From: Planctomycetota bacterium
GTDB lineage: Bacteria > Planctomycetota > J058 > J103
Direction: 5' to 3'
Assembly: GCA_026004615.1 (NCBI GenBank)
Contig: BPJM01000006.1
Span: forward strand, 62,001 to 126,000
DNA: 64,000 nucleotides
Part shown: piece by piece, positions 1 to 8,198 of the stretch
Numbering within the stretch: position 1 is the stretch's first letter
Layout of the letters: each line of letters opens with the position of its first letter
Notes under the pieces: generated by a model
Told to the model about the DNA's origin: nothing
The model's input: the letters and a program-made list of their open reading frames with translations, nothing else
The model's database searches: none
Made by a program: the position numbers and the translations under genes

Positions 1-234
1 TGCCGCGGCGCCCGGGCACGCCGGCCGGCGGGGCGAACGCGGCCATGGACGGCGCCGCCCGCGCGGGGGCGCGGTCGGCCGGATGAGGGCGGCGCGGGCC
101 CAGAAGCGGCCCGGTGCCGCGACGCGAGACGAGGATGGGCACTGGATGACCGCGGCGCACGCCGCGGTGAACGAAGGCGGCCCGGTGCCGCGACGCGAGA
201 CGACGATGGGCAGGACGAGGAGGAGGAACGGACC
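1..234. other. left-edge region without a convincing gene
   Basis: GC-rich sequence upstream of the first gene. Short open frames cross it but none has a recognisable product. It holds the direct repeat listed separately. A purine-rich stretch (GACGAGGAGGAGGAACGGACC) directly before the ATG at 235 supplies the Shine-Dalgarno for that gene. Confidence 0.5.
106..212. repeat. pair of ~35-bp direct repeats
   Basis: The stretch at 106-140 (beginning GCGGCCCGGTGCCGCGACGC) recurs at 177-211 with a single clear difference, GAGGATGGG against GACGATGGG. The copies are 71 bp apart. The second runs into the ribosome-binding region of the next gene, so this looks like a local duplication of an upstream or leader segment. 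Function unknown. Confidence 0.7.
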
Positions 235-852
235 ATGCTGGGACAGATCGCGGCTGGCGCCGTCGCTGGGGCGCTGGTGTGGAGCTTCCTGGAGTATGCG
301 CTGCACGACTGGTACGGCCACCGGCCGCGCGGCCGCAACGAGTTCTCGCGCGAGCATCTGAGCCACCACGCGGACACGCGCTACTTCTCGCCCGCGGCCA
401 AGAAGCTCAAGCTCGCGGTGCCGGTGCTCGGGCTGGCGGCGGCGCTGGCGATCCCGCTGGCGGGGGCGGCGGCCGGCTGCGCCTTCACCGCAGCGCTGGC
501 GCTGTCGTGGCTGGGCTACGAGGTGCTGCACCGCCGCATCCACACCCACCCGCCGCGCGGGCCGTACGGGCGGTGGGCGCGGCGCCATCACCTGCACCAC
601 CACTTCGCCAATCCGCGGGCGAACCACGGTGTGACCAGCCCGCTGTGGGACCTGGTGTTCGGGACCTGGGAGCGGCCCGCTCGCATCGTGGTGCCCCAGC
701 GCCAGGCGATGCCGTGGCTGTGCGATCCGAAGACGGGCGGGGTCCGGCCCGAGTACGCCGCCGACTACGAGGTGCGGCGGCCGCGGGGACGGCGCACCGG
801 CTCCGCACCGCAGGCCACGCCGGAGGCGGCCCAGCCGGTGGCAGCGGCGTGA
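235..852 (+). CDS. fatty acid hydroxylase/sterol desaturase family membrane protein
   Basis: A 205-residue membrane protein of the fatty acid hydroxylase superfamily (di-iron enzymes that hydroxylate or desaturate lipids or carotenoids). The family's histidine clusters are visible: H24/H29, HLSHH at 41-45, HRRIHTH at 99-105 and HHLHHH at 118-123, with H131 following. These would bind two iron atoms on the cytoplasmic face. Hydrophobic segments lie near residues 5-20 and 58-95. It is short, like bacterial carotenoid-hydroxylase-like members, and the last 45 residues are a charged, Ala/Pro-rich tail. The start has a strong upstream GGAGGAGG. The substrate cannot be told. It looks like a single-gene unit ending at the hairpin at 861-898. 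Confidence 0.8.
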   Translation: MLGQIAAGAVAGALVWSFLEYALHDWYGHRPRGRNEFSREHLSHHADTRYFSPAAKKLKLAVPVLGLAAALAIPLAGAAAGCAFTAALALSWLGYEVLHRRIHTHPPRGPYGRWARRHHLHHHFANPRANHGVTSPLWDLVFGTWERPARIVVPQRQAMPWLCDPKTGGVRPEYAADYEVRRPRGRRTGSAPQATPEAAQPVAAA

Positions 853-860
853 GACGGCCG

Positions 861-898
861 GCCGCCGCCATTATTCACCCGGAAATAATGCGGGCGGC
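861..898 (+). terminator. hairpin downstream of the hydroxylase gene
   Basis: Inverted repeat: a 15-bp arm GCCGCCGCCATTATT (861-875), an 8-nt loop and the arm AATAATGCGGGCGGC (884-898), with two mismatched pairs. It begins a few bases after the stop codon. There is no T-tract, so it may be a weak intrinsic terminator or an mRNA 3-prime stabiliser. Confidence 0.5.
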
Positions 899-980
899 AG
901 GGCGTCCGAGCCGGTGGCAGGACCGAGGAACATGGCCGCCGGCGAGTGGCAGGCGGCCCGGAGCTCGAGGAGGACCGACC

Positions 981-1646
981 ATGAGGCTGCTGCCGACCCT
1001 GACGATCGCGGCGGCGCTGCTGGGCGCTGCCGCCCCCGCTGCCCGCGCGGGCCACCAGACAGCCGAGCGATGCACGCTGGAGCTGCCCCACCGCTGCACC
1101 GTCCGCACCATCCCCGGCCACTACGAGACGCGCCAGGAGCAGGTCTGGGTGCCCGGCCGCTGGGTCATCGAGCAGCGCCAGGTCGTCGAGCCGGGCCGGT
1201 GGGAGGTGGTCTACGAGGAGATCACGATTCCGGGTCGCTACGAGACGGTGACGCGCCAGGTCTGGGTGCCGGGCCACTGGGAGATCGACCGCTCGTGCGC
1301 GGCGTGCACCGGTGCGAGCGTCGGAGTGGAGCTCGGCCGGGTGCACGTGCAGGTGGGGCTGCCGATCCATACCTGCACCGCGCGGCGGCGCTGGGTCCCG
1401 GGTCACTACGAGACGCGCTGCGAGCGGGTGTGGATCCCGCCCCGGTGCGAGCGCCGGCCGGTCCGCAAGTGGATCCCGCCCTGCACCCGCGTGGTCCACG
1501 AGCGGGTCTACAAGCCCGGCTGCTACGAGACGCGGACGGTGCGGGTGTGGGTGCCGCCGCGCACGGTCTACGCCTGCCGCCCGGCGCCCTCGCTCCGCCA
1601 TGACGGCCGCCGTGAGGTCAAGCTGGCGGGCCGGCTGGGGCGCTGA
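981..1646 (+). CDS. exported protein with repeated VWVPG(H/R)(Y/W)E motifs
   Basis: A 221-residue protein with a clear Sec signal peptide (MRLLPTLTIAAALLGAAAPAARA, cleavage after about residue 23). The mature part is built almost wholly from degenerate units of about 20 residues around PGHYETR and VWVPGRW/VWIPP, first at residues 45-110 and again at 138-205. Cysteines are frequent (for example RCTV, SCAACTG, CTRVV), which suggests disulphides in an envelope location. Repeats of this YETR-VWVPG kind occur in uncharacterised exported proteins, and I know of no function. The start at 981 is preceded by GAGGAGGACC. A strong hairpin follows at 1676-1710. Confidence 0.7.
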   Translation: MRLLPTLTIAAALLGAAAPAARAGHQTAERCTLELPHRCTVRTIPGHYETRQEQVWVPGRWVIEQRQVVEPGRWEVVYEEITIPGRYETVTRQVWVPGHWEIDRSCAACTGASVGVELGRVHVQVGLPIHTCTARRRWVPGHYETRCERVWIPPRCERRPVRKWIPPCTRVVHERVYKPGCYETRTVRVWVPPRTVYACRPAPSLRHDGRREVKLAGRLGR

Positions 1647-1675
1647 ACCCCTGGCGGGCGAGCCCGACTCCGATC

Positions 1676-1710
1676 CGGACACGGCCCTGCCTTGCGCAGG
1701 GCCGTGTCCG
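1676..1710. terminator. bidirectional intrinsic-type terminator
   Basis: A perfect 14-bp inverted repeat (CGGACACGGCCCTG / CAGGGCCGTGTCCG) around a 7-nt loop, followed on the plus strand by TTTCG. It sits between the convergent VWVPG-repeat gene and the LON-domain gene, so it can serve both. Confidence 0.85.
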
Positions 1711-1727
1711 TTTCGCCGCGAGACGGC

Positions 1728-2450
1728 TCAGTTGGCGGACAGGCGCGGCATCGCGCTCCGGCCCAGCGCGCCGCGCACCACCAGCAGCTCGTCGCGCAGC
1801 CGTTCGAGCAGCAGCTGCGCCCGGCGCAACGGGCACAGCTCGGCGAGCAGCGATTGCTTGATCGCGGCGGGCAGGCGCAGGGAATCCGCGATCAGGTCGG
1901 CGGTGGCGCCGAGGGGGGCATCGAGCCGGCGCAGCGCCTCCAGCAGCCGCTGATGGCGCAGCAGGCAGCGCGGCAGCTCCGCCACCAGGGCGAGCAGGCG
2001 CTGGCGCAGCCGCTCGGCGCGCGCCGCGCCGCCGGGGGGCAGCAGCTCGTCGGCCGGCTCGCCCGTGCCGCGCCACATCCCGTCCCCCCACCCGACTTCC
2101 CGCAACCGCACGCGCCGCACCCCGCACAGCACCGCCCCCAGCTCGCCCTCCAGCCATGGCCCGCTGCTGAGCACCTTGGCCAGGCAGCCGATCCGGTGCA
2201 CCGCACCGCCGCCCAGGACTCCGTCGACCCATGCCGGCTGCGCCAGCACGGCGATCAGCAGCCGGTCCTGTTCGGGCGTGCCCGCACAGGCGGCGAGCGC
2301 GGCCTGCGACTCGGGCTGGGTGAGGTCCACGGGCCGCAGCGCGCAGGGAAACAGCGGCGCGTCGGTCAGGACCAGCAGCGGCAGCTCCGCACTCGTCGCC
2401 GGCCCGTCGAGTCCTAGCCCGAGGCCGTGTGAGGGGTGTGCGGGTTGCAT
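1728..2450 (-). CDS. stand-alone LON substrate-binding (PUA-like) domain protein
   Basis: A 240-residue protein resembling the N-terminal substrate-recognition domain of Lon protease (LON_substr_bdg family). It shows PLLVLTDAPLFPCALRPVDL near residues 20-40 (compare the Lon motif with P-L-F-P), then LLIAVL and IGCLAKVL, followed by a helical C-terminus. The AAA+ and Ser-Lys protease domains of Lon are absent. Free LON-domain proteins are common, and their role as adaptors or in PUA-type binding is largely unproven. The ATG at 2450 is inferred: upstream in-frame sequence lacks family character. It is divergent from a stand-alone Clp N-domain gene across a shared 170-bp promoter region. Confidence 0.75.
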   Translation of the reverse strand: MQPAHPSHGLGLGLDGPATSAELPLLVLTDAPLFPCALRPVDLTQPESQAALAACAGTPEQDRLLIAVLAQPAWVDGVLGGGAVHRIGCLAKVLSSGPWLEGELGAVLCGVRRVRLREVGWGDGMWRGTGEPADELLPPGGAARAERLRQRLLALVAELPRCLLRHQRLLEALRRLDAPLGATADLIADSLRLPAAIKQSLLAELCPLRRAQLLLERLRDELLVVRGALGRSAMPRLSAN

Positions 2451-2534
2451 CCGGGCCGCTCTCCGCAGGGCCGGGGCCGCGCTCGCCCGTGGCGGGCACG
2501 CGGCCGGCCATGCACGTAAGTATACACGTGCGCC

Positions 2535-2563
2535 TTGTTTCCGTCTTTCTGCGGCAGTATAAT
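2535..2563 (+). promoter_or_regulatory. sigma70-type promoter for the Clp N-domain gene (divergent region)
   Basis: TTGTTT (2535-2540), 17-bp spacer, then a consensus TATAAT (2558-2563), about 55 bp upstream of the ATG at 2619. On the opposite strand a TATACT box (2524 to 2519) could serve the LON-domain gene. The arms GCACGT and ACGTGC flank that box, a possible operator. Confidence 0.65.
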
Positions 2564-2618
2564 CGAGCCCGCTCGGCTTTTCAAGGCCGCCACCGGTCCG
2601 TGCTGCGGGAGCTGCCCG

Positions 2619-3053
2619 ATGGACCGCCTGCGCTGGAGCACTGCGGCGAGCCGCGCCGTCGAGCTGGCGCTCGCCGAGGCGCGCCGCCGGGGCCATGGCC
2701 GGCTGGAGTCGGCGCACCTGCTGGCGGGTCTGCTGGCGGTGCCCGGCTCGCCGCAGGCGCTGCTGGCCGAGCAGGGACTCGGCGCGAGCGCGCTCGCCGC
2801 CCATCTGGACGCCGCCTACGAGGGGCCGCCGCTGCTCGCGGGCGCGGCGGTGGAACAGCACGGACCGGAGTGGCGCGAGGTCGTGGCGCTGGCGCAGGAG
2901 ATCGCGGACGCCGAGGGCAGCTTCGAGGTGGAGCCGCGCCACCTGCTGCTCGCCGCGACCGAGGACCGCCGCTGGAGCGCCTGGCGCGTGCTCGAGGCCG
3001 CGGGCGTGGCGCCCGCGGCGCTGCGCGAGGCGGTGCAGGCCCGGCGCGACTGA
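2619..3053 (+). CDS. stand-alone Clp N-domain (Clp_N repeat) protein
   Basis: A 144-residue protein matching the N-terminal double repeat of ClpA/ClpB/ClpC, the part that binds adaptors and substrates. First repeat: S-R-A-V-E-L-A-L-A-E-A-R-R-R-G-H with the signature ESAHLLAGLLAVPGS (residues about 28-45). Second repeat: ALAQEIADAEG then EPRHLLLAA. There is no AAA+ domain, so it cannot unfold proteins itself. By analogy with ClpS or free Clp_N proteins it may act as an adaptor, but that is inference. The ATG at 2619 starts exactly where the Clp_N fold should begin. It is divergent from the LON-domain gene. Confidence 0.8.
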   Translation: MDRLRWSTAASRAVELALAEARRRGHGRLESAHLLAGLLAVPGSPQALLAEQGLGASALAAHLDAAYEGPPLLAGAAVEQHGPEWREVVALAQEIADAEGSFEVEPRHLLLAATEDRRWSAWRVLEAAGVAPAALREAVQARRD

Positions 3054-3512
3054 GCCCGGGCCTGCGCCGAGCCGCTGCTGGCGGCGGCTGGCGCGGCCCG
3101 AACACCTCGCCGGGATCGGCGAGGCCTGGCGGTGTTCCGCGGGTGCTGGCGCTGCCGTCGATCGCATCGGGGGTGCTGGTCGCGGTCGGACAGCGCTGGG
3201 AGCTGCTCGCCGCGCCTGTGCTGCCGTGCATCGCGCTGCTGAGCAGGCTCGGGCGCGGGACCGAGGCGCGGCTGCTCGGCGAACCCATCATAGCTCTCGT
3301 CGCGCCCGCGCCCGCGCCCGCGCGAGCCCTGCTGGCCCGCGCGATCGAGAGCCGAGCCCCGGCGGCGCCGCAGGCGGTGCCGCCCCCGGAGCGCACCGCC
3401 GGGCCCGCATGCGCCGCCGGGGCCGGCGGCCCGCTCGCCGCCCCCCGGGCGGGTCCGCCGGCAGGGGGCGTGTGGCGGGGCGGTGGTGTACCATGTCGGC
3501 CGGAGCGGCCGG
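3054..3512. other. 459-bp gap without a convincing gene
   Basis: GC-rich sequence with a short simple-sequence run of CGCCCG units near 3300-3322. Open frames pass through it, one of them hydrophobic (about 3145-3300), but there is no family resemblance and no credible start with a ribosome-binding site. A decayed coding region cannot be excluded. Confidence 0.4.
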
Positions 3513-4238
3513 ATGGGAGGCCCGATCGTGCGGGAGGCGGGCGTGGGACGCCCGGGGCGCGGCGGCGGGCGAGCGGCGCGGGGCGTGCGAGCCGCGCGGG
3601 CCGCGATCGCGCTGCTCGCCGCGCTGGGCGGCGTGTTCGGCCTGCCGGCGCTCGCCCGGCAGGCGGGCGGCGGCGAGGAGCTCTACCGCGATGTGGACCG
3701 GTTCAGCTCCGAGGAGCCGCCGCTGGTACTGGAGCGGCCCAATCGCGAGTGGGTGTTCATCGACCTGGAGCGCCAGCGCGCCGCGCTGGCCGCGGAGCTG
3801 CCCGCCGACCTGCTCCAGGCGCAGTTCCGCGGCCTGCGCGCGCGGCTGCATCACCCGCGCACGCGCGCCACGCTCTCGGTCTACGCGCACGAGGGCCAGC
3901 AGGCCGCGGCGCTGGAGCCCGAGGGACTGCTGGAGCGGACCCTGCGCGCGGTGCGGGAGCGGCCCGGGGTGCGGGTGGTGGAAGCGGCGCCGCTGTTGCT
4001 CAAGGGCCGCCCGGCGGCCTGGGTGCGCTTCGAGACGGAGGCGGCGCCGGTGCGCGGCAGCGGGGCGCCGGGCGGCAACTATGCCTGCGTGCGCGTGGAC
4101 TGCCCGCTGCCCGACCACCGCACCCTGTTGATCCTGTACTTCGAGGTGCCGGCGGCAGGCTGGCCGGAGGTGCGCCGCGAACTGCGCTCGATCCTCGGGC
4201 GCCTGGCGTGGCGGGGCGGAGGCGGGCGCGCGCGGTGA
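3513..4238 (+). CDS. exported protein of unknown function
   Basis: I do not recognise this family. The start at 3513 (or in-frame 3483) gives a basic N-terminus followed by a hydrophobic stretch (AAIALLAALGGVFGLPALA) that looks like a Sec signal peptide cleaved near residue 46. The mature domain of about 190 residues is mixed alpha/beta with segments such as REWVFIDLERQRAALAAELP and LLILYFEVPAAGW. Its pattern (an oxidative or mechanical stress domain with A-W-V-R-F-E) is only vaguely like small periplasmic lipoprotein domains. The stop overlaps the GTG of the CHASE2 kinase-like gene (GTGA), so the two are translationally coupled and probably functionally linked, perhaps as a periplasmic partner of the sensor domain. 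Confidence 0.6.
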   Translation: MGGPIVREAGVGRPGRGGGRAARGVRAARAAIALLAALGGVFGLPALARQAGGGEELYRDVDRFSSEEPPLVLERPNREWVFIDLERQRAALAAELPADLLQAQFRGLRARLHHPRTRATLSVYAHEGQQAAALEPEGLLERTLRAVRERPGVRVVEAAPLLLKGRPAAWVRFETEAAPVRGSGAPGGNYACVRVDCPLPDHRTLLILYFEVPAAGWPEVRRELRSILGRLAWRGGGGRAR

Positions 4239-6943
4239 GGCGCGAGCGCTACGGCTGGCTCGCGCTCCTGCTGCTCGCGTGGGCGCTGGGTGTGCTGCCC
4301 CTGGCGGTACAGCCGCTGCGGGCGCTGGAGGAGCCCCTGCTCGACCTGCGGCTGCGGCTGCGGGGGCCGGTCGATCCCGGCCGGGCAGTCGCCGTGGTCG
4401 CCATCGACCCGGAGAGCCAGCAGGCCCTGGGGGCGTGGCCGTGGGGCGAGCAGCAGCTGCGCGAGCTGTTGCAGGCGCTGGCCAGCGAGCGGCCGCGCGC
4501 GCTCGTCTGCACCTTCGCCCTGCCGCCGGCGCTCGCCGCCGAGGGGCTGCCGTGTCCGCTGGTGCGCCCGCGCCGGCTGCGCTGGCGGCCCTACGACGCC
4601 GCGCGCCCCGTGCAGCCGCTGGAGCCGGCGGCACCCGGGCTGGGGTTGGCGGTGATACCCGAGACCGGGCTCGTGCGGCGGCTGCCGGTGCTGGTGCGCG
4701 CGGGCGCCGAGGGCAGCTGGGAGCCGACCCTGCTCGGAGCGGCGCTGGCCGCCGCCGGCGCCCCGCTGCCGGGCGCTCCCGAGCAGCCCGCCGCCATCCC
4801 CCTGGAGCTGGAGGGCGCGTTCGCGCACCTGCGGATCGACTTCGCCGGCGGGCCGGAGAGCTACCCCACGGTGTCGGCGGTGCGGCTGGTGCGCGGCGAG
4901 CTCGCGGGTCAGGGGGTGCTGCGGGACCGGGTGGTGGTGCTCGGGCCCACCGACCCGATCGCCGCCCGGGGGTGGGCCACCCCGTTGGGGGGCGGAGCAC
5001 CGATGGCGGAGCCCGAGCTGCTCGCCGCCGCGCTGGACGGTGCGCTGCGCGGCCGGACGCTGCGCTGGCAGCCCGCTGGGCTCGGCGCCGCGCTGCTCGG
5101 CGGCGGTCTGCTCGCGGCAGCGCTCGCCCTGCGGCTGTTGCGCCCGCTGGCCGGGCTGGTGCTGGCCGCGCTCGGGGCCGCGCTCGCCTGGGGCTGGAGC
5201 CAGCTCGCGCTCGCCGCCGGCACGATCGTGCCCGTGCTGCCGTGGCTGCTCGGTCTGGGGACCGTGGCGGTAGGTACGGCGTTGCTGCGCGCGGCCTCGC
5301 TCGACCAGGAACTCGGCCGGCTGGTGGAGCAGACCGCGCGGCTGGACCGGCGCGCGGTCGGCGCCGCCGGAGCGGGGGACGATCCGCAGCGCTGGGGGCG
5401 GGCGCTCGAGATGGCGGCGCTATTGTTCGAGTCCGACTCGCAGCTGCTGTTCCGGCTCGATCCGGCGGCGATGCGGCTGGAGCTGCTGGCGGCACACCGG
5501 TGCAGCGAGGCGGAGGTCGCCGAGCGCCGGCGCGATGCGCGCCGCTCGCCCTGGAAGGAGGCGGCCGATCCGCTGCGCCAGGTGGTGCAGCAGGGCTTCA
5601 TGCGCCCGGAGCGCAAGGTCGTCACCCTGCTCGTGCCCCTGGTGGCGGTCAGCCGCTTGCTCGGCTTCCTCGCCGTCAACCGGCCCGAGGGGACCGAGGA
5701 CGCCTTCGTCGGCCAGCGCTCGCTGTTGCGCTTCGTCGCCGGGCAGCTCGCCACCCTGCTGCGCCGCGAGGAGCTGCGCCGGCCGCCGCGTGCGGGGCGC
5801 CGGCGGCTGCTGGCGGCGCTGGGACGGGACCGGCTGCAGCTGCGCCTGGCCATGCTCGCCGGGGTGGTGCACGGCATCGTGGACAGCAAGAACCTGCTCG
5901 TCGAGACCCTGGACGCGATCGACGACGGCGTGATCCTGTGCGATCTGTTCGGCACCGTGCTCTACTACAACCGGCGGGTGGCCGAGCTGTCCGAGCGTGC
6001 GGGTGCGCGGCTGGAAGGCCGCACCATGTTCGACTTCCTGCACGAGATCGCGGGGCTGGAGCGGCGGGCGCTGGTGGCGCGCCTGGCCGAGGTCGTGCAG
6101 GGCCAGCCCCTGGAACTGGAGGTGCGCCCGCCGGGCCGCGGAGGCAAAAGCTACCGCTTCGCGCTGTCGGTGGTGCGCGGCGAGGAGGGTGCCATCCTGG
6201 GGCTGGTCGCCACCTTCAGCGACATCACCTCGCTCAAGCAGCTCGACCAGATGAAGACGAACCTGCTCAACATGGTCAGCTACCGGGTGCTCAACATGCT
6301 CGCCTCGATCCAGGGTTATGCGGAGCTGCTCTCGGAGGCCGAAGGCCTGACGGCGGAGGAGCGGCAGTTCGTGCAGGCGATCCACGGGCAGGCCATGGGG
6401 CTGAGCGGGGTGTTCGACTCGGTGCAGGTCATGGCGGGCATGGATCTGGGCGGCGGCGGGCTCAAGCTGATGCCCATCGACCTGGTGGAGCTGGTGCGGC
6501 AGGCCTTCGAGGAGGCCGTGGCGGAGCTGGGCGGCGATCGCGGCATCGCGCTTGACCTGCAGGCGCCGGAGCGCTTCGATATCGTCGCCGCCGACCGCCG
6601 CCTGCTCGGGCGCGCGATCGGCGACAGCGTGCGGTTTGCGCTCGAGAACGCCGAGCCCGGATCGTCGCTCCGGGTGCGCATCGCGGAGGAGGAGCGCTAC
6701 CTGCGCATCGACATCCGCAACCAGGGCTACGGGCTGCCCGGCGAGGTGGTAGCGGCGCTGTTCGCCCCGCCGCTGGAGGCAGCGGGCGAGCAGGGCCGGC
6801 AAGCACCGCTCGCCAAGGTCAAGGAGGTGCTGGAGCTGCACGGCGGCACGGTCAAGGCCGACGGCGTGGTGGGCGAGGGGGTGCGGTTGCACCTGTGGCT
6901 ACCGCTCTTCATGAAGGGCGCAGGAGCGGCGGAGCGGGGATGA
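4235..6943 (+). CDS. CHASE2 sensor histidine-kinase-like protein with degenerate kinase core
   Basis: A 902-residue membrane sensor. There is an N-terminal transmembrane helix (residues 5-25), a periplasmic CHASE2 domain (about 30-275, with the typical V-V-A-I-D-P-E-S and W-P-W-G motifs), three transmembrane helices (about 280-355), a GAF-like region (about 390-525), a PAS domain (about 554-665; LDAIDDGVILCDLFGTVLYYN), then a HisKA-like helix and HATPase-like domain. The expected S-H-E-L-R-T-P-L box reads S-Y-R-V-L-N-M-L, so the phospho-accepting His is Tyr683. The N-box and G1 box also look altered (GDSVRFALEN; RNQGYGLP). Autophosphorylation is therefore doubtful. The GTG start overlaps the previous stop, and the response regulator follows after 4 bp. 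Confidence 0.8.
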   Translation: MRRERYGWLALLLLAWALGVLPLAVQPLRALEEPLLDLRLRLRGPVDPGRAVAVVAIDPESQQALGAWPWGEQQLRELLQALASERPRALVCTFALPPALAAEGLPCPLVRPRRLRWRPYDAARPVQPLEPAAPGLGLAVIPETGLVRRLPVLVRAGAEGSWEPTLLGAALAAAGAPLPGAPEQPAAIPLELEGAFAHLRIDFAGGPESYPTVSAVRLVRGELAGQGVLRDRVVVLGPTDPIAARGWATPLGGGAPMAEPELLAAALDGALRGRTLRWQPAGLGAALLGGGLLAAALALRLLRPLAGLVLAALGAALAWGWSQLALAAGTIVPVLPWLLGLGTVAVGTALLRAASLDQELGRLVEQTARLDRRAVGAAGAGDDPQRWGRALEMAALLFESDSQLLFRLDPAAMRLELLAAHRCSEAEVAERRRDARRSPWKEAADPLRQVVQQGFMRPERKVVTLLVPLVAVSRLLGFLAVNRPEGTEDAFVGQRSLLRFVAGQLATLLRREELRRPPRAGRRRLLAALGRDRLQLRLAMLAGVVHGIVDSKNLLVETLDAIDDGVILCDLFGTVLYYNRRVAELSERAGARLEGRTMFDFLHEIAGLERRALVARLAEVVQGQPLELEVRPPGRGGKSYRFALSVVRGEEGAILGLVATFSDITSLKQLDQMKTNLLNMVSYRVLNMLASIQGYAELLSEAEGLTAEERQFVQAIHGQAMGLSGVFDSVQVMAGMDLGGGGLKLMPIDLVELVRQAFEEAVAELGGDRGIALDLQAPERFDIVAADRRLLGRAIGDSVRFALENAEPGSSLRVRIAEEERYLRIDIRNQGYGLPGEVVAALFAPPLEAAGEQGRQAPLAKVKEVLELHGGTVKADGVVGEGVRLHLWLPLFMKGAGAAERG

Positions 6944-6947
6944 AGCG

Positions 6948-7328
6948 GTGAGCAATCGACGCGTGCTGGTCGTGGACGACGAGGCGCACATCCGCCGCAT
7001 CATCAAGCTCAAGCTCGAGGACCGCGGCATGCGCGTGGAGGAGGCGCGCGACGGCGAGCAGGCGCTGGCGGCGATCGAGCGCGCGGCGCCGGATGTGCTG
7101 GTGCTCGACATCATGATGCCGAAGCTGGATGGCATCTCGCTGTTGCGCCAGCTGCGCGGAGATCCGCGCTGGGCGAAGCTGCCCGTCATCATGCTGACTG
7201 CGGTGCGCGAGCGCGACGACATGGCCAAGGCGGATGAGCTGGGCGTGTTCGCCTACGTCAGAAAGCCCTTCCGCACCGACGAGCTGTGCGAACTCGTCGA
7301 GCGCGCGGCCGCACAACCCGCGCCCTAG
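6948..7328 (+). CDS. single-domain response regulator (CheY-like receiver)
   Basis: A 126-residue receiver domain with no output domain. The acidic pair is at DDE (residues 10-12), the phospho-acceptor Asp is in VLVLDIMMPKLDG (about residue 54), the conserved Thr is in VIMLTAV (about 83) and the Lys is in YVRKPF (about 105). All catalytic positions are intact. It starts with GTG 4 bp after the CHASE2 protein, so it belongs to the same operon and is the likely partner. Because that protein lacks the histidine, phosphate may come from another kinase, or the pair may signal by binding alone. Its stop overlaps the convergent DUF599 gene by 3 bp. Confidence 0.9.
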   Translation: MSNRRVLVVDDEAHIRRIIKLKLEDRGMRVEEARDGEQALAAIERAAPDVLVLDIMMPKLDGISLLRQLRGDPRWAKLPVIMLTAVRERDDMAKADELGVFAYVRKPFRTDELCELVERAAAQPAP

Positions 7329-8023
7329 CCAATCTCTCGGCGCGGCCGCCGCAGCAGGTAGCGGAAGTCCTGAAAGACGACGAACTTCACCCCGGAGAAC
7401 ACCGTCAGCCCCAGGAACAGCCACGGGTCGAACACCCACAGAAAGAGCGGGAACGCCGAATACAGGCACCGCGTGCCGAGGGTGAAGCGGTTGGAGGCGA
7501 GTGCGAGCAGCGTCATGAAGTAGGCGACGCTGGAGCCTTCGTGCTCGTCCACCAGCCTGGGATCGGCGCCGATGACCACGTTGAAGTGGCCGAGGTGGCG
7601 CAGCGAGGCGAGGAAGTAGGCGAAGCAGACCGCGAACACCACCAGCAACAGATAGAGCTTGACGCGGAACGCCTGCACGCCCGCGGCCACCGCCGGCGCC
7701 GGAAGCACCTCGGTGATCCCGGCCGGCGGCGCGAGCGCCAGGTTGGCGACGAACCCCATGAGGATCAGGCTCGAGGAGGCGAGCAGGGAGTTGACCATGG
7801 CCAGGTTGCGGGTCTGGTGCGCCGCGGCGAGCACGTCCTGCTTCTCGAGCAGGCGCTCGATCCAGGAGCGGCGGTACAGATCGATCCGGTGCTTGGCCGC
7901 GCGCTCGGGGAAGCGCCGCGCCAGCCAGGGGTACACCGTGTGGTAGACCGGAAACACCAGCACGAACAACGCCGCGCCGGCCCAGTCCACCGGCGTGGCG
8001 AGCGGCGCCAGCCAGTCGGTCAC
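7325..8023 (-). CDS. DUF599 family membrane protein
   Basis: A 232-residue multi-pass membrane protein resembling the DUF599 family (function unknown). Hydrophobic helices lie near residues 10-30, 65-95, 108-140 and 175-215. Family-like features are the early VFPVYHTVYPWL, the motif RNLAMVNSLLASSSLILMG in the second helix, and LYSAFPLFLWVFDPW near the C-terminus. The GTG at 8023 was chosen because GGAGG lies 7 bases upstream and the hydrophobic N-terminus starts directly after it. A longer upstream frame is basic and unlike the family. It is convergent with the response regulator and overlaps it by 4 bp. Confidence 0.75.
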   Translation of the reverse strand: MTDWLAPLATPVDWAGAALFVLVFPVYHTVYPWLARRFPERAAKHRIDLYRRSWIERLLEKQDVLAAAHQTRNLAMVNSLLASSSLILMGFVANLALAPPAGITEVLPAPAVAAGVQAFRVKLYLLLVVFAVCFAYFLASLRHLGHFNVVIGADPRLVDEHEGSSVAYFMTLLALASNRFTLGTRCLYSAFPLFLWVFDPWLFLGLTVFSGVKFVVFQDFRYLLRRPRREIG

Positions 8024-8198
8024 GGCGGGTCCTCCGTGCTTGTCCCGCCCCGGGCGCGGCCGGGCCGGGATGCGCCCGCGGGCCGCCATGGACGCTAGCG
8101 GTGCCGCCCGCCCTGTCAAGAGGCGGGGGCCTGCGGAGCGGAATCGCCGCCGGTGGGGCAGCGGATCTGGGAGGCAACCTCCAGCGGCAGGCGTATTC

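Noticed and set aside
2429..4234. Upstream in-frame extension of the CHASE2 protein by about 600 residues
   Set aside because: It runs through the Clp N-domain gene and the exported-protein gene in another frame. The GTG at 4235 fits the first transmembrane helix.
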